From assembly GCF_004342585.1 (NCBI RefSeq), contig NZ_SLZQ01000003.1, positions 338,561 through 402,560 on the forward strand: a DNA stretch of 64,000 nt, given 5' to 3'. Of this stretch, positions 61,455 to 64,000 are shown in pieces. Below the pieces are notes generated by a model that ran no database searches, was not told the origin of the DNA, and saw nothing but the letters and a program-made list of their open reading frames with translations. A program made the translations under genes and the position numbers. Source of the DNA: Paucimonas lemoignei (GTDB lineage: Bacteria > Pseudomonadota > Gammaproteobacteria > Burkholderiales > Burkholderiaceae_D). Every line of letters begins with the position of its first letter. The stretch's first letter is position 1.

Positions 61455-61877
61455 TTAATCCTGCGGCAACAACTGCGGATTCCAGACCACTTCCCATACA
61501 TGCCCATCCGGGTCTTGAAAGTACCCCGCATACCCGCCCCAGAATGTGTCTTGCGCAGGTTTAACGACTACGGCGCCGGCATTCTCGGCCTGCTTCATTA
61601 GGGCATCCACTTCAGCCTTTGATGCCACGTTATGACCAAGCGTGAACTCCGTTGAACTCGGCACGCTTTGCGGAAGGCCGGTGTCATGCGCAATGCTCTT
61701 ACGGGGCCAAAGCGCCAGCTTCAAGCCAGCCTGCAAATCAAAGAACGTGACCGCGCCGTATTCGAACTCTTTACCGATTACGCCATCTGTCGCCAAACCC
61801 AGACCATCGCGGTAAAACTGAACGGCACGATTAAGGTCATCTACGCCTAAGGTGATTACGGAAATACGTGGCTTCAT
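61455..61877 (-). CDS. VOC family (glyoxalase-like) protein
   Basis: A 140-residue VOC-fold protein. MKPRISVITLGVDDLNRAVQ, then FYRDGLGLATDGVIG, and the second half with GGYAGYFQDPDGHVWEVVWNP. Metal ligand positions of glyoxalase I are not complete (the N-terminal His is absent), so it may be a binding or resistance protein rather than an enzyme. The start at 61877 has GAGG 9 bases upstream. A longer frame begins upstream of the ribosome binding site and is rejected. Confidence 0.85.
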   Translation of the reverse strand: MKPRISVITLGVDDLNRAVQFYRDGLGLATDGVIGKEFEYGAVTFFDLQAGLKLALWPRKSIAHDTGLPQSVPSSTEFTLGHNVASKAEVDALMKQAENAGAVVVKPAQDTFWGGYAGYFQDPDGHVWEVVWNPQLLPQD

Positions 61878-61982
61878 TCGTCTTTGCCTCTTATGCATAA
61901 CAGTGAACTGGCAGGGTCGTCGGGCGGCCGCGAAACGGCAAGTTTGTCGACCCGTTTTGAGCGACACGTCAGGCCGTCAGCG

Positions 61983-62552
61983 CTATGGGTAAAGCTTTTC
62001 GCCATTGTTTAACATTTCGATGAATTGCGCGATCTTTTTGATGCGAGTTTCTGCCTTTTTGACATTTTGAATCCTGAACAAAATGGCATACCGGTTATGG
62101 CTGTTGAGCGTTGCAAAGAATGCCTTGGCCTGCAGATTAGCATCAAGGGCTTGTTGCAAATCGTCCGGGATGGTTGAGGTACCGGCTGATGAATATGCCG
62201 CATCCCAGCGCCCGTCTTGCCTGGCCCGATCAATTGCAAGCAGACCAGCCGGACGCATTCTCCCAGCGGCGATCAGCGCTTCTGCTTTTGCCTTGTTGAT
62301 TTTGGACCAGATGCTTTTGGCGGCTCTAGGCGTGAAGCGTTGAAGCCAATAGCGTTCGCTTTCCGCTTGCTTCTGTCCATCGATCCATCCATGACAGAGA
62401 GCACTTTCAACCGCTTCAGCATAGGAGACTGCCTGCTTCTCGGCAGATTTTTTGGAAAGTCGAAGCCACACGCCGGTAATGGCACTTCCATTTTTCTCAA
62501 GCCAAGATTCCCACTCTGCTTGGCTTGTGAATGTCAGTATCGGATCGCTCAT
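61983..62552 (-). CDS. YdeI/OmpD-associated family protein
   Basis: A 189-residue protein of the YdeI family. FTSQAEWESWLEKNGSAITGVWLRLSKK, YAEAVESALCHGWIDGQKQ, RFTPRAAKSIWSKINKAKAEALIAAGRM and NRYAILFRIQNVKKAETRIKKIAQFIEML are the family segments, read here in separate parts. The family is linked to bacteriocin or antimicrobial peptide protection in some bacteria, but mechanism is unclear. The start is the ATG at 62552 (MSDPILTF). A weak AAAGA precedes it. Confidence 0.87.
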   Translation of the reverse strand: MSDPILTFTSQAEWESWLEKNGSAITGVWLRLSKKSAEKQAVSYAEAVESALCHGWIDGQKQAESERYWLQRFTPRAAKSIWSKINKAKAEALIAAGRMRPAGLLAIDRARQDGRWDAAYSSAGTSTIPDDLQQALDANLQAKAFFATLNSHNRYAILFRIQNVKKAETRIKKIAQFIEMLNNGEKLYP

Positions 62553-62771
62553 GGCATCTTTATGTGTCGTAGCGCGCTTCTTAAGAGGACTGTGCCGATT
62601 CGCCGGGACAGGTGAAGGAAGAGTTAAGCCGGCAGCCATACCGAGCGGCGGCGGAATCAAGGAAAACCGATGCCGAAGTCCTGAGCGAGCTTTCCCGAGT
62701 TTGGGCCTTGCGAAGCATGGCGTGCAGTTCGATGTGGCTTCCCATGCCGCTCCTATGGATCTTGCAAGAAG
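62553..62771. other. gap without a supported gene
   Basis: A 219-bp gap between two leftward genes; no dyad or frame with similarity was seen. Confidence 0.4.
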
Positions 62772-63011
62772 CTATGCAGCCGCGTGACCAGACAGGAGAC
62801 GCAAAGCATAAAACGCCCCGTAGATGCCGCTACCGACGTACAGGCAGAAGACAAGCCAGAACCCGATTGGATTGCCTTGGCGGGAAACACCTTCGCCTTG
62901 CTTAAACCCGTTCGGACCATTGGGCAGCCATCCTCGATAAGCCCCTTGTATGGCAACGGCAAGCATGCCGAGGCTCAGCACGAGCATGAACAAGCCAGGA
63001 ACGATTTGCAT
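62772..63011 (-). CDS. small two-helix membrane protein
   Basis: A 79-residue protein with helices at about 3-24 (VPGLFMLVLSLGMLAVAIQG) and 50-72 (GFWLVFCLYVGSGIYGAFYALRLL). The loop WLPNGPNGFKQGEGVSRQGNPI is hydrophilic. The ATG at 63011 is favoured; a longer frame is possible but has no good start. It lies 115 bp after the VIT gene in the same direction. No family name is recognised. Confidence 0.6.
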   Translation of the reverse strand: MQIVPGLFMLVLSLGMLAVAIQGAYRGWLPNGPNGFKQGEGVSRQGNPIGFWLVFCLYVGSGIYGAFYALRLLSGHAAA

Positions 63012-63126
63012 TTGTATGGTCTCTCCAACGTATGAACTCACCCACGCGCGGAGGAGGGCGAAGCCGGTCGTAGCGCGTCGATGTGCAGCGAAGGGGCAGG
63101 CTTCGCTGGCCAAGCAGGCATGCTCT

Positions 63127-63816
63127 TCACGCAGCCACTCCAAAGAGTGCGCCAACGCCTGCGGTTAATCCCATTGCCAACGCTCCCCAGAACGTCACAC
63201 GCGTTGCGGATACGAGCAAAGGAGAACCGCCTGCCCAGGCGGCAACCAGGCCCAAGAACGCAAGAAAGAACAGTGAGCTGCCCGCAACGCCCCACATGAG
63301 CGCGGAAGCAGGAAGCAAGAGAGCCATTAGCAATGGCAAGGACGCGCCCGCGGTAAAAGTCGCAGCCGAAGCGAGCGCGGCTTGCACAGGCTTGGCTGCC
63401 AACGTGTCCGATATTCCGAGCTCGTCGCGCGCATGCGCAGCAAGCGCGTCATGCGTCATCAGTTGGCTTGCAACCCTTGCCGCCAAATCTTTGTCAAGGC
63501 CGCGCTTGACATAGATGGCAGTTAGCTCTGCATGCTCCTGCTTTGGATCTTCAGCGAGCTCCGTCGCTTCACGGGCCAGGTCTGCGCCCTCGGTGTCGGC
63601 TTGCGAGCTGACCGAGACATACTCGCCCGCAGCCATTGACATGGCGCCAGCAACGAGGCTGGCAACGCCGGCAACAAGAATGGCCTTGGTGCTAGCACCT
63701 GTGGCAGCCACACCCAAGACCAGGCTTGCCGTGGAGACGATCCCGTCATTTGCACCAAGCACAGAGGCTCGTAGCCAACCTGTGCGGTGCGTCATATGTC
63801 TTTCGTTATGTCTCAT
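63127..63816 (-). CDS. VIT1/CCC1 family metal transporter
   Basis: A 229-residue protein of the VIT/CCC1 family. WLRASVLGANDGIVSTASLVLG is the conserved first helix, then AGAMSMAAGEYVSVSSQADTE. The middle (about 75-135) is a metal-binding helical pair with EDPKQEHAELTAIYVKRGLD. Two or three more membrane helices follow to GAVVAA-type ends. Such proteins move Fe(II) or Mn(II) in plants and fungi; the bacterial role is not settled. The ATG at 63816 matches family N-termini (RHNERHMTHRTGW), although the ATG at 63795 is also possible and has a better AAAGA. Confidence 0.85.
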   Translation of the reverse strand: MRHNERHMTHRTGWLRASVLGANDGIVSTASLVLGVAATGASTKAILVAGVASLVAGAMSMAAGEYVSVSSQADTEGADLAREATELAEDPKQEHAELTAIYVKRGLDKDLAARVASQLMTHDALAAHARDELGISDTLAAKPVQAALASAATFTAGASLPLLMALLLPASALMWGVAGSSLFFLAFLGLVAAWAGGSPLLVSATRVTFWGALAMGLTAGVGALFGVAA

Positions 63817-63861
63817 AGGTTGCAAGGATTGTTGCGACGCCTACCGCCGAACTAACTGGCC

Positions 63862-63892
63862 CGCAACCTTGCCGCGAAGCGGCAAGGTTGCG
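63862..63892. repeat. perfect 14-bp hairpin in the right-edge intergenic region
   Basis: CGCAACCTTGCCGC (63862-63875) and GCGGCAAGGTTGCG (63879-63892) are perfect complements around GAA. It lies between the divergent VIT gene and the gene that begins at the right edge. No T run follows on either side. It is too strong to be chance; it may be an attenuator, terminator-like element or part of a structured RNA. Confidence 0.7.
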
Positions 63893-63918
63893 CGTTTCCG
63901 GGTTCAGCGAATAAAAGG

Positions 63919-63992
63919 GACTTCCCCCACTCGGTACGGCATCGACGTGCCAAGATTGAGGTTCGAGAACAATCTGAATGAGGGAGGAAGTC
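63919..63992 (+). promoter_or_regulatory. leader able to pair with the ribosome binding site of the edge gene
   Basis: GACTTCC followed by CCC (63919-63928) can pair with GGG...GGAAGTC (63982-63992), which includes the Shine-Dalgarno GGGAGGAAG of the gene starting at 63993. GGCA and TGCC around 63939-63952 add an inner stem. The layout suggests a leader that can hide the ribosome binding site. Confidence 0.45.
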
Positions 63993-64000
63993 ATGAACAA
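63993..64000 (+). CDS. start of an unseen gene
   Basis: ATGAACAA follows GGGAGGAAGTC, a strong ribosome binding site 5 bases upstream. Only two codons and two bases are visible. Leaders of this type, with a strong hairpin and a pairing-competent ribosome binding site, are common before transposase or regulated genes. Identity cannot be given. Confidence 0.5.

Overview
The window reads as a stretch of chromosome from a betaproteobacterium, most likely Burkholderiales and probably Oxalobacteraceae (Herbaspirillum/Noviherbaspirillum-like). This is an inference from family content (AcnB-type aconitase, OsmC-YcaO fusion, DUF2239, Lgt-TlpA fusion, many sulfonate transporters, many sensor kinases) and moderately high GC with ordinary Shine-Dalgarno starts. 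There is no rRNA, tRNA, CRISPR array or prophage. One possible mobile-element or regulated leader begins at the extreme right edge.

Layout: 1-11.5 kb is organosulfur acquisition. It holds an ssu-like block (permease, signal-less binding protein, alkanesulfonate monooxygenase), a Tas aldo/keto reductase, a fosmidomycin-resistance-like MFS pump, a tauBAC ABC transporter, a tauD-alpha/beta hydrolase operon, and a Crp/Fnr-type regulator divergent from tauD. Both tau promoters carry the same 16-bp dyad (TGTCGC-N4-GYGACA) at the same distance from a CATACT -10 box, so the three units look like one regulon. 11.5-16.2 kb: GIY-YIG protein, DUF2239 gene with two TTACCCGGGTAA operators, flavin reductase, and an ars operon arsR-arsI-acr3-arsC with a dyad over the arsR start. 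16.4-28.3 kb: hybrid sensor kinases, oxidoreductases, an Lgt/TlpA fusion, an MFS pump and a diguanylate cyclase response regulator.

28.3-39.5 kb: YqhA, NYN/OST-HTH RNase-like protein, an RsbRD-type kinase, a truncated Dabb gene against a chemoreceptor, an SDR and a glutathione-independent formaldehyde dehydrogenase-like enzyme, a CpxRA-like two-component pair and a glycosyltransferase. 39.8-51.2 kb: YaiI, a secreted PHB-depolymerase-like esterase with a Thr-rich linker, UvrA2-like ABC protein, AcnB with a clear terminator, an alpha/beta hydrolase and the OsmC-YcaO fusion.

51.2-64 kb: small genes (lipoprotein, CsbD, a 25-residue membrane peptide with a very strong ribosome binding site, a 76-residue membrane protein), LysR/TauE pair, CheW plus a chemoreceptor with a CheR/CheB-tether-like tail, Tat-type intradiol dioxygenase, nitroreductase, VOC, YdeI, and a VIT/CCC1 metal transporter. 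Short imperfect dyads built round GAAGCGGACAT recur in the non-coding gaps. Strongest leads: the shared tau operator/promoter architecture, the DUF2239 double operator, the 25-residue gene, the OsmC-YcaO fusion and the structured leader at the right edge.
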